From Streptococcus castoreus DSM 17536 (GTDB taxonomy: Bacteria; Bacillota; Bacilli; Lactobacillales; Streptococcaceae), in the NCBI RefSeq assembly GCF_000425025.1, contig NZ_AUKZ01000004.1, forward strand, positions 1-64,000: DNA of 64,000 nucleotides, given 5' to 3'. Under the pieces are notes generated by a model. It was given only the letters and a program-made list of their open reading frames with translations, ran no database searches and was not told the origin of the DNA. Below, in pieces: positions 28,526-38,886 of the stretch. Position 1 is the stretch's first letter. Each line of letters begins with the position of its first letter. The position numbers and the translations under genes are program-made.

Positions 28526-30268
28526 TTAATAAAGACTACTGATAACTCTAACAAGACGTCCAAAATAAGAAGTATCATTTTCTAATTCTCTAATTAATCG
28601 CTTTGTTAGATCAGGTTTATCTGTAATAATCCCTTGGATAGGTTTTAATAAATAATGTTCGATTCTCTTAGCATCGTTAATGGTCCAAACATAAATATCT
28701 TTTTTCTCCCAGAAAGCTTGGGTTGACAAATAAGACCTATATGAAAAATCCTCAATCACATAAAAATCAACCCTCTCATCACCAAACAGACCAAATTGGA
28801 TCGGAATCACATAACCCGTGGTGATTGAAGAATCTTTTTTCTCTATTGCTTCCATCACTTTTAAATTAAGTGACATCACCTTATTTTCCTTACCGACACC
28901 AAGTCTGTGATAAGTTTCCAAGAAAAGATCGACATAATTCTTAGGTTCAGAACCCGTTGGTTTAAGTTCAATTAATAGTGGCATTTTTAATGCCTTGGCT
29001 CTTTTATAAAAGGTTTCAAATGAAACAAAGTGACTTGAAAATCGTCCCTGATGAATTCTTAATTGTTCAACTTCTTTCAACGTTAAATGTCGAATTTCTT
29101 CGTTAATGCCAGCTAAGCGTTTTAATTTATTATCATGCGATACGACAAACTGGTTATCCTTAGTTAACATTAAATCTAGTTCAACATAATCGCTATTCGC
29201 TTTTTTAGCACCTTCCAGTGCTTCCAACGAATTTTCAACACCTGCTGAAACAAGACCTCGATGAGCTATTACAGTCTTTGATGTGGGACTTTTGAAAACC
29301 GATAAACGCTCTAAAGATTGATAGGCAAAACCCAAAGTTATCAGAAAAAGCAGCAGAACGTATCGTTTACGACATCTATTTGGCTGGTCTTTGACCAAAA
29401 CTTCTCTACTTGGTTCAATCTCTTCTTTTAGCATCACTGCAGAGCAGAGTTTCAAGAAAATAGTAGCAAAAAAGATTAATTCCCAAATAGCCGTCAATGA
29501 AAGTAGTTGTATGAGTGATTGACCTTCCTTAGGATTAATAAAATAGAGCAAAAAAAGAATAAGAGAAATCGCCACTGATAACATCAAGAAAACAAAACCG
29601 CTAACGGTTATGAGTTTTATAAATAGAGACACTCGATGACCTTTTGTCCTTTGCCAACTCTCTACTAAGGCTTCTTTCACCGTCCGATGTTTTATCGCCA
29701 GCAACGGTAAAAAATAAATCAATCTCAGATTGAGATAACATAAAAAGATAAAAACGGCATACAAAAAATATTGAGTTGTAGCTGTTTTAGATAATTCTTT
29801 AACAATAAATTCTGGCACATAAAGTTTTTCAGTAATAACCGAGGACAACCCCAGATGCAAAACTGGAATAGTAATCAGAACATAAGCTAAAAAAAGGAAT
29901 AATTGGTAGCCTGAAAAAGTCCTCCAAATACGACCAAGATAAGATGAAAATTGTTTCCCAAAATCTCTAATACTTATGTCTCGATTAGTAATGATACGGT
30001 AGAGTGCAAAAAATTCTAGATGGATAAACACAGCCAATAAAAATAAATAAACGCATAACAGGGCAAGTGCTATCGGATTCTTAAAAAAGGTTAAAAAATT
30101 ATCTTTGTCTAAATGATATTGACCGGTGACACTTAAAATTGAGTAGAAACATTCAGACAATACAAAATTAGCAATTGTAACAAATAGTAATTGAAAGACA
30201 CTTGCCTTTATTAACCAAGATAGTCTGATTTTTGTCATTATTGAGAATAAATCAGATAAAACTGTCAT
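28526..30268 (-). CDS. Membrane glycerophosphodiester phosphodiesterase
   Basis: 580-residue protein. The N-terminal 330 residues have about eight hydrophobic segments, as in the GDPD membrane-domain family. A C-terminal catalytic GDPD domain follows, with VIAHRG near residue 338, ENSLEAL, ELDLMLTKDNQFVVSHD with the metal-binding Glu/Asp and the second catalytic His, and later VWTINDAKRI. It hydrolyses glycerophosphodiesters, probably near the membrane from lipid or teichoic acid turnover. Monocistronic; AAAGGAG precedes the ATG. Confidence 0.93.
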   Translation of the reverse strand: MTVLSDLFSIMTKIRLSWLIKASVFQLLFVTIANFVLSECFYSILSVTGQYHLDKDNFLTFFKNPIALALLCVYLFLLAVFIHLEFFALYRIITNRDISIRDFGKQFSSYLGRIWRTFSGYQLFLFLAYVLITIPVLHLGLSSVITEKLYVPEFIVKELSKTATTQYFLYAVFIFLCYLNLRLIYFLPLLAIKHRTVKEALVESWQRTKGHRVSLFIKLITVSGFVFLMLSVAISLILFLLYFINPKEGQSLIQLLSLTAIWELIFFATIFLKLCSAVMLKEEIEPSREVLVKDQPNRCRKRYVLLLFLITLGFAYQSLERLSVFKSPTSKTVIAHRGLVSAGVENSLEALEGAKKANSDYVELDLMLTKDNQFVVSHDNKLKRLAGINEEIRHLTLKEVEQLRIHQGRFSSHFVSFETFYKRAKALKMPLLIELKPTGSEPKNYVDLFLETYHRLGVGKENKVMSLNLKVMEAIEKKDSSITTGYVIPIQFGLFGDERVDFYVIEDFSYRSYLSTQAFWEKKDIYVWTINDAKRIEHYLLKPIQGIITDKPDLTKRLIRELENDTSYFGRLVRVISSLY

Positions 30269-30302
30269 TGAAATCTCCTTTTAACAGTTAATGTAATAAC
30301 CT

Positions 30303-30339
30303 AAAAAATTCCCAGTTAAACGGCGTTTAACTAGGAATT
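30303..30339 (-). terminator. Terminator after the decayed TVP38-type gene
   Basis: On the minus strand AATTCCTAGTTAAACG pairs with CGTTTAACTGGGAATT, a long stem with two mismatches, followed by TTTTTTAGG. It begins at the last codon of the pseudogene. It survives although the gene upstream of it is broken. Confidence 0.92.
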
Positions 30340-30885
30340 AAAAAGCCACGAGCATATGTTTGATGACCTCTCCACCATAAATCCAAAAATAGCTAAAAAC
30401 AATAATCGAAATCAGCCAAAAAATCATGATAATTATCAAAAATCGTTGATGGCTCATTCAACTTAATCCTATCATCATAATCAACACAGCCGCAGGAGCC
30501 AGTGGAGAAAGCATATTTAAGATAAAAAAGACTTCAAATGTTTTAGCAGTTAATTTTTTCTCGTAGAGATCTAATTGATCTTTCGTTAAAATAATCGAAT
30601 AAAAGGCTTTCCATATTTTCTAACGAGCCTAAATACTATTGAAGAGCCGGTGTAAATCCCCGTAACATTAAGTAAAACCCCAAAAACAGACCCAAAGACC
30701 AGAAAACCGACTACTGTGGTCACACGCTCCTGGGATAATTGGGATAACAACTTCGATAATTTTTGACCAACTATGCTAAAACCTTAGGGATTGAATAATA
30801 TCAAGTTATCTCATCAAATAGACAACTGGAACGATTGATAACAGAATTGATAGGGCACCAAACACTTTTAACTTTTTTTCAAAAA
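30338..30885 (-). pseudogene. Decayed TVP38/TMEM64 (VTT-domain) membrane protein gene
   Basis: Piecing three frames together gives LKVFGALSILLSIVPVVYLM, then IIEVVIPIIPGAC, then GFLVFGSVFGVLLNVTGIYT, then KKLTAKTFEVFFILNMLSPL and APAAVLIMMIGLS, an in-frame TGA, and MSHQRFLIIIMIFWLISIIV to the TAA at 30338. The order and motifs match the intact TVP38/TMEM64 protein at 40963-41577 (for example PVIPGG, GSLLSF, AFILPGFPDDF, GLGKMSLRKF). At least two frameshifts and several stops make it non-functional. The start near 30885 is approximate. The last 39 codons remain open after the TGA with an ATG. Confidence 0.8.
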
Positions 30886-30903
30886 TATATAGAGATACCA
30901 AAG

Positions 30904-32124
30904 CTACTCGTAGCGTAAAGCCTCAATTGGATCTAATTTACTTGCTTTATTAGCCGGCAATAGACCGAAAATAATGCCTATCGCAGCTGAAAAAAGAATC
31001 GCAACCAATGCTACATCTAAAGAAACAGCAGCTCCTTTTAATTTCAGAGCACTTCCTAAAACGCCTACACAAAGTTGAGCTAGCAATAGACCCAGTAAAC
31101 CTCCAATAACGGTCAGAACAATTGATTCTATCAAGAACTGCGCAAGGATTTTTAAACGAGTGGCTCCCAAAGCTTTTCGCAACCCAATTTCTCGTGTCCG
31201 TTCAGTAACAGAAACTAGCATGATATTCATCACTCCAATGCCACCAACGAGCAAAGAAATTCCTGCAATAGAACCAATAACTGTTGTCATAATCGCAAAT
31301 TGAGTATCAATTTGCTTGATGAGTTTGCTATTATCCGGAATAGCGTATCGTCCATCTTTAACGTGAGATAGCTTAGTCAACATGTCTGCAGCAGCATTTC
31401 CTAAGACAAGGCTTTGACGAACATCACTCACGTGAATGTAAATAGAGCCGACCTCTTTAACATTAAACTCAGAAGCCACTTGTGTGTTAGCCATAATAGC
31501 ACTACCCATTAAACCACCTGTGGTAATAGCAGATTGCTCGGTTTTATAAATTCCTATAACAAGGTAATCTTTATTGCCTAAACTCACAACTTTATTTAGC
31601 GCTTTTTCATAGTTGCCTTTTCCAAAGAGTTCATCTGATAAAACAGTATCTAATAGTATAATACGAGAAAAGTTTCGATAATCTTCTGGTTTAAGTGTCC
31701 GTCCTGCTACAATAGCATAATCTTTAACTTTGAAATAATCTTGGCTAACCCCTGTAATCGAGGTGTTTTTCACCTTCTTTTTTTCATAAGAAATGGTTGA
31801 GGAGGTACTATTAGTAAAATAATAAGAATCAATCCCTTTAATATCTCTAACAATTTGTTCTAACCACTCAGCTTTGACTTCTTGAGTGTTTTGGTGCGGA
31901 TATAAGGAAGCATAAGAATCTTCTTCCTCATCATTTCCTTTGTAGTAAAGTTGAATCTCTTTTTGATTACTTGAAAAAGAGTCTGTAACACTTTTTTTCA
32001 TCGCATTACCAAGCCCCATGATGATAACGACTGCTGATACCCCAATAATAATCCCTAGCATGGTCAAAATTGAGCGCATCTTATGCCCCCAGATAGAACT
32101 AAGAGCAAATTTCCAATTTTCCAT
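30904..32124 (-). CDS. MacB/FtsX-type ABC transporter permease
   Basis: 406-residue permease: one N-terminal membrane helix (about residues 15-38), a large extracytoplasmic MacB-type domain, and three C-terminal helices of the FtsX domain with VTERTREIGLRKALGATR. It ends DPIEALRYE, as family members do. Such proteins pair with an ATPase and a membrane-fusion protein to export peptides or antimicrobials. Here both partner genes upstream are truncated by a deletion, so the permease is probably orphaned. It lies 15 bases after the ATPase fragment. Confidence 0.9.
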   Translation of the reverse strand: MENWKFALSSIWGHKMRSILTMLGIIIGVSAVVIIMGLGNAMKKSVTDSFSSNQKEIQLYYKGNDEEEDSYASLYPHQNTQEVKAEWLEQIVRDIKGIDSYYFTNSTSSTISYEKKKVKNTSITGVSQDYFKVKDYAIVAGRTLKPEDYRNFSRIILLDTVLSDELFGKGNYEKALNKVVSLGNKDYLVIGIYKTEQSAITTGGLMGSAIMANTQVASEFNVKEVGSIYIHVSDVRQSLVLGNAAADMLTKLSHVKDGRYAIPDNSKLIKQIDTQFAIMTTVIGSIAGISLLVGGIGVMNIMLVSVTERTREIGLRKALGATRLKILAQFLIESIVLTVIGGLLGLLLAQLCVGVLGSALKLKGAAVSLDVALVAILFSAAIGIIFGLLPANKASKLDPIEALRYE

Positions 32125-32139
32125 TAATTATTTATCCTC

Positions 32140-32430
32140 CTAGTCAATTCTGACCCTTTTTGTTGTATCAGTTGTAATCTCACCATCACGGATAACAATT
32201 TTTCGAGTTGCAAAATCGGCAATTTCCGGCTCATGAGTAACCATAATGATTGTTTTCCCTTCCTTATTTAATTCTGTCAAAAGCTGCATAATTTGCTGAC
32301 CTGTTTTAGTATCCAAGGCACCTGTTGGTTCATCTGCCAAAATAATAGAAGGATTATTCACCAAGGCACGTGCAATAGCTACTCTCTGTTTCTGTCCCCC
32401 TGATAATTCCGATGGCAACGACTGTATCAT
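32140..32430 (-). pseudogene. C-terminal fragment of the exporter ATPase gene
   Basis: The frame begins in effect at [19 protein letters not shown], the ABC signature, and continues through [11 protein letters not shown] (Walker B) and the switch His in MVTHEPE to a normal end. The first 130-140 residues of an ABC ATPase, including Walker A and the Q-loop, are missing. The sequence before the LSGGQ motif comes from the membrane-fusion gene. Translation from the ATG at 32430 would give a fragment unable to bind ATP properly. Confidence 0.88.
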
Positions 32431-33010
32431 TTAAAGCAATTTGTGCTTTATTCACCTCTGATTGAGCATTCGCATAACTGTCATTTAAATCTTGTAATTG
32501 TTGCTTGTAACTGGCATTTTGCTGAGCTGACGGCTGAACTGTTGTCGTTGTTTCTTTCCCTGTTTCCTCATCTTTAGTGGTATCAGTTGTCGCTACAGGG
32601 ACCCCGTAAGTTTTTAAATGATCAATCTGGCGACCAATTTTATTCAAATTGCGAACAGCTGTATCATAGGCTGCCTGAGGAACAGTTTTATTGTATTGAA
32701 CCAATTGCTGTCCCTTGGTTACCTGATCTCCCACTTTGACAGTTACAGTTGCATTTGTCCCTTTGCTTGAATCAAAATAAATATATTCTTCCGAAAGTGC
32801 TTTGACAGTCCCCGAAAGCAATGTTGAAGAAGCTATACTGCCTTCAGTTACATTAACCAACGAGTACGGTTTTTTGACAGTACTAGCTGAAAGCTTATCC
32901 TGTTGCTGTTTCCACAAAATTCCTCCGATAACCACTAATGTTAGTACACTAATTCCAATGATAATACCGTTTGTTTTCTTTGACAGTCTAATCTTCCCTT
33001 TTTTAGACAT
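32354..33010 (-). pseudogene. Truncated membrane-fusion (MacA/HlyD-type) protein gene
   Basis: Normal N-terminus: MSKKGKIRLSKKTNGIIIGI with one membrane helix (about residues 13-32), a barrel-sandwich (biotinyl-lipoyl) part with VTVKVGDQVTKGQQLVQYN, and the start of a coiled-coil hairpin to QIALNDTVV near residue 198. It then reads out of frame through the ATPase gene and stops after about 20 unrelated residues (…SSYCTCLGE). The second half of the coiled coil and the distal domains are lost. The promoter upstream is intact and strong. Confidence 0.87.
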
Positions 33011-33047
33011 TTCTGTCCCCCCTTTTTTGTACTACTTCCATAAGACA

Positions 33048-33076
33048 AGTATATGACCTTTTAAAACACTTGTCAA
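33048..33076 (-). promoter_or_regulatory. Promoter of the damaged exporter operon
   Basis: TTGACA at 33071-33076 and TATACT at 33048-33053 (minus strand), 17-base spacer. TATGACCT at 33052-33059 overlaps the -10 and its inverted partner AGGTCATA lies at 33101-33108, upstream of the -35. The arms are 49 bases apart (five helical turns), a plausible operator pair. Confidence 0.85.
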
Positions 33077-33180
33077 GAATTAGTTAATTTTTTATAAAAC
33101 AGGTCATAAAGTCGATATCCCATTCTATTGTAACGCTTTTTGCTTGTCCCGCACAAACACTTTTGTAATAGTGACCAGAT

Positions 33181-33215
33181 AAAAAGCCATTTTAAGTTTC
33201 CTTAAAAATGGCTTT
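33181..33215 (-). terminator. Terminator of the pyrimidine operon
   Basis: On the minus strand AAAGCCATTTTTAAG pairs with CTTAAAATGGCTTT across GAAA, followed by TTTA. It starts 6 bases after the carB stop codon. Confidence 0.92.
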
Positions 33216-33220
33216 AGGTT

Positions 33221-36200
33221 CTAAATTGCTTGTGTCGTAAAACCACGGCTTTCTAAAACTTTTAGCATGGCTTCGGCTGTGTCTAAGGCAGTGAATAAGG
33301 GCACTCCCTGTTCAATGGCTGAACGACGAATTATTTGTCCATCTTCATCTGCTGTTCGTTTGGTCCCAACAGTATTGACAATGGCTTGAACATTTCCGTG
33401 ACGAACAAGCGTTGGGATATCATTATCACTTTCACCTATCTTTCCAACGAAATGAGTAACAAGTCCTTGTTCCTCAAAATACCTTGCCGTTCCTTCCGTC
33501 GCTAACACACGATAACCAATTTTGTCAAATCGTTCAGCTAATTTCAAAGCTTCAGACTTGGTATCATCAGCTATCGTAAACACAATATTGCCAAACTCTG
33601 GAAGATGGAAGTAACTAGCTTCAAATGCTTTATAAAGAGCTTTTTCAAGCGTTATATCTGTTCCCATTACTTCACCTGTTGACTTCATCTCTGGTCCTAA
33701 AAGACTGTCAACCTTGGCCAATTTAGTGAATGAAAAAACCGGTGCTTTGACATGGACATTTGGACTTTCAGAATAAAGACCATCCTGATAACCTTGTTCT
33801 GCCAAAGATTTTCCTAAAATCAGATTTGTTGCCACCTGTGCCATTGGAATATTTGTTACCTTAGAAAGAAATGGCACGGTACGGCTAGCACGTGGGTTAA
33901 CTTCAATCACATAAACCATTTCATCTTTGATGACAAATTGAATATTCATCATCCCGATACAGTTCAGTCCAATCGCCAGTCGCTTAGTGTATTCTGTAAT
34001 CGTTTCTTGAACTTTCTTTGAAAGTCCTTGTGGGGGGTAAACCGCCATTGAGTCTCCTGAGTGAACCCCTGCACGTTCAATGTGTTCCATAATTCCGGGA
34101 ATCAAAACGTCTTTGCCATCTGAAATAGCATCAACTTCACACTCATGACCAATGATATAGCTATCAATCAAGACGGGATGGTCAGGACTAGCTTTGACAG
34201 CTGTACGCATGTAAGAATGAAGATCTTCTTCATTTTCAACGATTTCCATCGCACGTCCACCAAGAACATATGACGGGCGAACCAAGACTGGAAAACCAAT
34301 CTTACGAGCTGCTTCAACGGCTTCTTCTTCATTAATCACTGTATAGCCTAGCGGCTGTGGGATAGTCATTTCCTTAAGTGCTTGTTCAAAGAGATTTCGA
34401 TCTTCGGCACGGGCAAGATCTGCAACCTGTGTCCCAAGAATAGTGACACCAGCATTTGACAAGCTTTCTGCTAGGTTAATCGCTGTTTGACCACCAAACT
34501 GGACAACCACACCTTTTGGCTGCTCCAATTCAATCACATTCATCACATCTTCAAAGGTTAGTGGTTCAAAATAGAGTTTATCTGAAACTGAAAAATCTGT
34601 CGAGACTGTTTCAGGATTTGAATTCATGATGATAGCTTCATAACCAACTGCTTGAATGGCTTTAACCGAGTGAACGGTTGCATAGTCAAATTCAACCCCT
34701 TGCCCGATACGGATTGGACCTGAACCAAGGACAATTATGGATTCTTTGTCGGACTTAATTGACTCATTTTCCCATTCATAAGTTGAGTAGAAATAGGGTG
34801 TTGCTGACTCGAATTCAGCAGCACAGGTATCAACCATCTTATAGACTGGGACAATCTGATTCTCAAGTCGAAAAGCACGCACCTCATCACTTGTCATCTT
34901 CCAAAGCTCTGCAATCTTACGGTCTGCAAATCCATTTCGTTTGGCATCTCGTAAAACAGTGACATCCTTGACGTTTGTTACAAGAGCCTGCTCGATTTCA
35001 AAGATATGAAGGAGTTTGTCTAGAAAGAACAGGTCAATCTTTGTTAGCTCTGCCATTTCTTCAATCGTATAACCGCGACGGATGGCTTCTGAAAGGTAGA
35101 AAAGACGATCATCTTGGGCTTTAACGATTTTTTCAATGAGGGCATCATCTGTTACCTCTACTAGTTCTGGCATTTCATTATGGTAAACACCAATCTCTAA
35201 AGAACGACAAGCTTTTAGCAAACTTTCTTCGATATTTCGACCGATAGCCATTACTTCACCAGTTGCCTTCATTTGCGTCCCAAGGTGACGTTCACCATGT
35301 TCAAATTTATCAAATGGAAAGCGTGGAATTTTAGCAACGACATAATCAAGAGCCGGCTCAAACATCGCATAGGTTGTCCCAGTAACGGGGTTAATCATCT
35401 CGTCAAGAGTCAAACCAACAGCAATTTTAGCCGCTAATTTTGCGATTGGGTAACCTGTTGCTTTTGAGGCGAGTGCTGATGAACGAGACACACGTGGATT
35501 GACTTCGATAACATAGTAATTAAAACTATGTGGATCAAGGGCCAGTTGAACATTGCAGCCGCCCTCAATTTTAAGGGCACGAATGATTTTCAAACTAGCG
35601 TCACGTAACATTTGATTTTCAATATCTGATAACGTTTGTGTTGGAGCGAAAACGATTGAGTCTCCTGTGTGGATACCAACTGGATCAAAGTTTTCCATAT
35701 TACAAACAACAAGGGCATTGTCAGCCGCATCACGCATGACTTCATATTCAATTTCCTTGAAACCAGCGATTGAGCGTTCAATCAAGCATTGTGTTACTGG
35801 GGATAATTTCAAACCATTTTCAGTAATCTCACACAATTCTTGCTCATTAGCACACATCCCACCACCAGTACCGCCTAGGGTAAAGGCTGGACGGACAATG
35901 ACTGGATAGCCAATAGCTGATGCAAAGGCAACCGCCTCTTCAACCGTATTAACAATTTCAGATTCTGGAATTGGTTGATCAAGTTCTTTCATTAATTGCT
36001 TGAAAAGATCCCGATCTTCGGCCCGATCAATAGCTGATAATGTTGTCCCAAGGAGTTCAACACCAAGTTCACCAAGAATACCCGCTTTTGACAATTCCAT
36101 TGCCATATTAAGACCAGTTTGACCGCCAAGTGTTGGTAACAAGGCATCTGGGCGTTCTTTTCGTAGAATGCGTGTCACAAATTCAATGGTAATTGGCTCA

Positions 36201-36397
36201 ATATAAACCTTATCTGCAATTTCCTTATCTGTCATTATCGTTGCTGGATTTGAATTGACAAGAACAACACGATAGCCTTCTTCTTTCAAAGCAAGACAAG
36301 CCTGAGTTCCTGCATAGTCAAATTCAGCAGCCTGACCAATGATAATCGGACCCGACCCAATAACCATGATTTTTTTAATATCTTTTCTTTTTGGCAT
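33221..36397 (-). CDS. carB: Carbamoyl-phosphate synthase large subunit
   Basis: 1058-residue CarB, starting [20 protein letters not shown]. It has two homologous ATP-grasp halves: GGTGGG near residue 175 in the first, and SYVLGGRAM near 705 in the second. A C-terminal MGS-like allosteric domain (about 930-1058, [20 protein letters not shown]) is where UMP and related effectors bind. With CarA it makes carbamoyl phosphate for pyrimidine and arginine synthesis. It lies 367 bases after carA, an unusually wide gap, and I see no Shine-Dalgarno sequence before its ATG. Confidence 0.97.
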   Translation of the reverse strand: MPKRKDIKKIMVIGSGPIIIGQAAEFDYAGTQACLALKEEGYRVVLVNSNPATIMTDKEIADKVYIEPITIEFVTRILRKERPDALLPTLGGQTGLNMAMELSKAGILGELGVELLGTTLSAIDRAEDRDLFKQLMKELDQPIPESEIVNTVEEAVAFASAIGYPVIVRPAFTLGGTGGGMCANEQELCEITENGLKLSPVTQCLIERSIAGFKEIEYEVMRDAADNALVVCNMENFDPVGIHTGDSIVFAPTQTLSDIENQMLRDASLKIIRALKIEGGCNVQLALDPHSFNYYVIEVNPRVSRSSALASKATGYPIAKLAAKIAVGLTLDEMINPVTGTTYAMFEPALDYVVAKIPRFPFDKFEHGERHLGTQMKATGEVMAIGRNIEESLLKACRSLEIGVYHNEMPELVEVTDDALIEKIVKAQDDRLFYLSEAIRRGYTIEEMAELTKIDLFFLDKLLHIFEIEQALVTNVKDVTVLRDAKRNGFADRKIAELWKMTSDEVRAFRLENQIVPVYKMVDTCAAEFESATPYFYSTYEWENESIKSDKESIIVLGSGPIRIGQGVEFDYATVHSVKAIQAVGYEAIIMNSNPETVSTDFSVSDKLYFEPLTFEDVMNVIELEQPKGVVVQFGGQTAINLAESLSNAGVTILGTQVADLARAEDRNLFEQALKEMTIPQPLGYTVINEEEAVEAARKIGFPVLVRPSYVLGGRAMEIVENEEDLHSYMRTAVKASPDHPVLIDSYIIGHECEVDAISDGKDVLIPGIMEHIERAGVHSGDSMAVYPPQGLSKKVQETITEYTKRLAIGLNCIGMMNIQFVIKDEMVYVIEVNPRASRTVPFLSKVTNIPMAQVATNLILGKSLAEQGYQDGLYSESPNVHVKAPVFSFTKLAKVDSLLGPEMKSTGEVMGTDITLEKALYKAFEASYFHLPEFGNIVFTIADDTKSEALKLAERFDKIGYRVLATEGTARYFEEQGLVTHFVGKIGESDNDIPTLVRHGNVQAIVNTVGTKRTADEDGQIIRRSAIEQGVPLFTALDTAEAMLKVLESRGFTTQAI

Positions 36398-36764
36398 ACT
36401 TAAGATATGAAAGGCGACCAGAGAACTCTCAAACTAAGGAAACCAACAAATACTTACGTCCCAGCAAGTGACCTAAATTCTGAGATTTTCGTCGTGTTCT
36501 ATTTTGAACGCCCCTTCTTTCCCCTTTCTTTATTCGCTACCTCACTGGGTAACATGAAATCATTTCTGATGATTTTTTAACAAAAAGTATTGTTTTTACT
36601 AGCAATTAATACATAAAATCATTGACTCTCTAGGATTCACAATTTCAAACTAAACCATGACTCGAAGTCTTATAAGGACAGACAAATCGTTTCCATTGAC
36701 TTTTTCTTGAGTGATCGCCATACAAATTGCTCCATTGGACAAGAAGTCCACTAACTCGTTTACT
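36398..36764 (-). other. Long gap between carA and carB
   Basis: 367 bases on the coding strand with no recognised gene. An open stretch of about 38 codons follows the carA stop without a ribosome site. There is a small hairpin AAATCATCAGAAATGATTT near 36555-36580, and CCCAGTGAGGTAGCG downstream of it faintly recalls a PyrR-binding loop. The bases before the carB ATG lack a GGAGG-like element. No clear promoter or terminator. Confidence 0.5.
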
Positions 36765-37862
36765 TTAGTGGTGGTGGTTTATCTCTTGTTTTCGCTGCCA
36801 AGCATCAATCATTTCCAAAAATTCATCAAATAGGTAACTGGCATCATGTGGTCCAGGGGCAGCATCTGGATGGAATTGGACAGAAAAGGCTGGGAGTTCT
36901 CTATGCCTAACCCCTTCTACAGTTTTATCATTAATTTCTTCGTGGGTAACCAATAAACTATCAGGTAAACTCTCACGCTCCACAGCATAACCATGATTTT
37001 GACTTGTAAAATCAATGCGTCCAGTCGCTATTTCTTTTACTGCATGATTGAAACCACGATGACCAAAAGGCATTTTGAAGGCTCTAGCCCCATTCGCTAA
37101 GCTAAAGAGTTGATGCCCCATACAGATTCCAAAAATAGGAATTCTACCTTGAACACCACGGATCATGTCTAAAGCTTCTGGCAAATCTTTTGGATTTCCT
37201 GGTCCATTTGAAAGCAGTAAGCCATCCGGATTTAACTGAAAGATTTCCTCTGCCGTTACATTGAAAGGAACCACCGTAACGTTACATTGCCTTTTTGAAA
37301 GTTCTCTTAAAATGGAATGTTTTAAACCCAAATCCACTAATACAATATTTTTTCCAATCCCTGGTGCTGGGTAAGCTGTCTTGGTTGAGACCTGTTCAAT
37401 AGCATTGCTTGGTAGGACTGTCGCACGAAGCTGATCTTTTAAATGCTCAATCGTATCCCCATCATCAGCCAGTGTTGCTTTCATGGTCCCGTGTTGCCGA
37501 ATCATTTTAGTTAATGCTCTCGTGTCAATACCTGAAATTCCTGGAATGCCTTTATTTTTCAAAAATTCATCCAAAGTCATTTGTTGGCGCCAATTGCTTG
37601 CGCGTCTGCTCACCTCAGATACAACAATGCCTCTACAAGTTGGTGTAATAGATTCATAATCGTCACGATTGATGCCATAATTTCCAATAAGAGGGTAAGT
37701 AAATGTTAAAATTTGCCCATTATAAGATTGGTCAGTGATTGATTCTTGATAGCCTGTCATTCCTGTATTAAAAACAATTTCACCCGTAACATCTTTATCT
37801 GCACCAAAAGGGCGTCCTTCAAAAACAGTGCCATCTTCCAAAATAAGTAATCGTTTTGTCAT
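36765..37862 (-). CDS. carA: Carbamoyl-phosphate synthase small subunit
   Basis: 365-residue glutaminase subunit. The N-terminal small-chain domain precedes a class I glutamine amidotransferase domain, with the nucleophile Cys in [10 protein letters not shown] and the His/Glu pair in [15 protein letters not shown]. It supplies ammonia to CarB. The start was set six codons inside the open frame because AAGGTG lies just before that ATG and the protein then begins [11 protein letters not shown]. It lies 36 bases after pyrB. Confidence 0.96.
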   Translation of the reverse strand: MTKRLLILEDGTVFEGRPFGADKDVTGEIVFNTGMTGYQESITDQSYNGQILTFTYPLIGNYGINRDDYESITPTCRGIVVSEVSRRASNWRQQMTLDEFLKNKGIPGISGIDTRALTKMIRQHGTMKATLADDGDTIEHLKDQLRATVLPSNAIEQVSTKTAYPAPGIGKNIVLVDLGLKHSILRELSKRQCNVTVVPFNVTAEEIFQLNPDGLLLSNGPGNPKDLPEALDMIRGVQGRIPIFGICMGHQLFSLANGARAFKMPFGHRGFNHAVKEIATGRIDFTSQNHGYAVERESLPDSLLVTHEEINDKTVEGVRHRELPAFSVQFHPDAAPGPHDASYLFDEFLEMIDAWQRKQEINHHH

Positions 37863-37898
37863 TTCAACACCTTCCAACACGTTTTAAAACGTGTTTGA

Positions 37899-38831
37899 CT
37901 ATTTTTCACTTCTCCCATTAAGAATGGCTTCAATAATTGCCATACGAACAAAGACACCATTTGCCATCTGGGTCACAATTCTCGCTTTAGGAGCTTCTAC
38001 CAAACTATCTGCAATTTCAACGTCACGATTGACTGGAGCTGGATGCATAATAATGGCTGACGCTTTTAAAGACTTGTAGCGCTCTTTTGTCAAACCAAAC
38101 TGCCTATGGTAAGCTTCTTTTGAAAAACTTTGACGCCCATCATGACGTTCATGTTGAACACGAAGAAGCATCAAAACATCCAATTCATCAATAATCTGAT
38201 CAATAGCAACATAAGTCCCATAATCATCAAATTCTGACGCATACCATTCTTCAGGGCCATAAAAATACAACTCTGCTCCTAGCCTTTTTAAAATTTGCAT
38301 ATTGGATTTTGCCACACGAGAATGGGTCAAATCCCCGGCAATGGCAATTTTCAATCCTTCAAATTTCCCAAATTCTTCATAAATAGTTAACAAATCAAGC
38401 AAACATTGACTTGGGTGTTGACCAGAACCATCACCACCATTCACAATAGAAGCCGTAACCGTTGGACTCTCCACCAATTCTTTATAGTATTCATCTTCTG
38501 GATGACGAATCACACAAATTTCTGTTCCAAGAGCACTCATGGTCAAAACCGTATCATAAAGTGTTTCACCTTTATTAACAGCACTTGTATCAGTATTAAA
38601 ATCAAGAACGGTTAAACCAAGTTTCTTCTCAGCGACTTCAAATGATTTGTGCGTTCGGGTTGAATTTTCAAAAAATAAATTGGCGACAAAATGCTTTTTA
38701 TTATCTGAAAGAGTGACCTTACCTGCCTTATATTCTGAACCACGACTGAGAAGCCCTAAAACGTCTTCATTCGTCAGCTGTTCCATGGAAACTAAATTTT
38801 TGAGTGCAACACGATGATTTACGACTGACAT
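37899..38831 (-). CDS. pyrB: Aspartate carbamoyltransferase catalytic subunit
   Basis: 310-residue enzyme that joins carbamoyl phosphate and aspartate, the committed step of pyrimidine synthesis. The carbamoyl-phosphate motif [12 protein letters not shown] is near residues 54-65, [11 protein letters not shown] near 135, and [12 protein letters not shown] near 265. Start at the ATG after GGGGAT; an earlier ATG six codons upstream lacks a ribosome site. No pyrI regulatory subunit gene is present, as in other Firmicutes. Confidence 0.96.
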   Translation of the reverse strand: MSVVNHRVALKNLVSMEQLTNEDVLGLLSRGSEYKAGKVTLSDNKKHFVANLFFENSTRTHKSFEVAEKKLGLTVLDFNTDTSAVNKGETLYDTVLTMSALGTEICVIRHPEDEYYKELVESPTVTASIVNGGDGSGQHPSQCLLDLLTIYEEFGKFEGLKIAIAGDLTHSRVAKSNMQILKRLGAELYFYGPEEWYASEFDDYGTYVAIDQIIDELDVLMLLRVQHERHDGRQSFSKEAYHRQFGLTKERYKSLKASAIIMHPAPVNRDVEIADSLVEAPKARIVTQMANGVFVRMAIIEAILNGRSEK

Positions 38832-38886
38832 GATTATCCCCTTTATCAATAACTAATGACAACTAAACAAGTAAATGAATGACTTA

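Noticed and set aside
30338-30457. Independent 39-residue membrane protein (MSHQRFL…)
   Set aside because: It is in frame with the preceding GLS-TGA and matches the C-terminal helix of the TVP38/TMEM64 family, so it is better read as the tail of the pseudogene.
34759-34962. Small plus-strand frames inside carB
   Set aside because: They are shadows of a conserved gene and have no initiation signals.
36721-36764. Separate small protein after carA (about 38 codons)
   Set aside because: It starts directly after the carA stop, has no start codon with a ribosome site and no recognisable domain.
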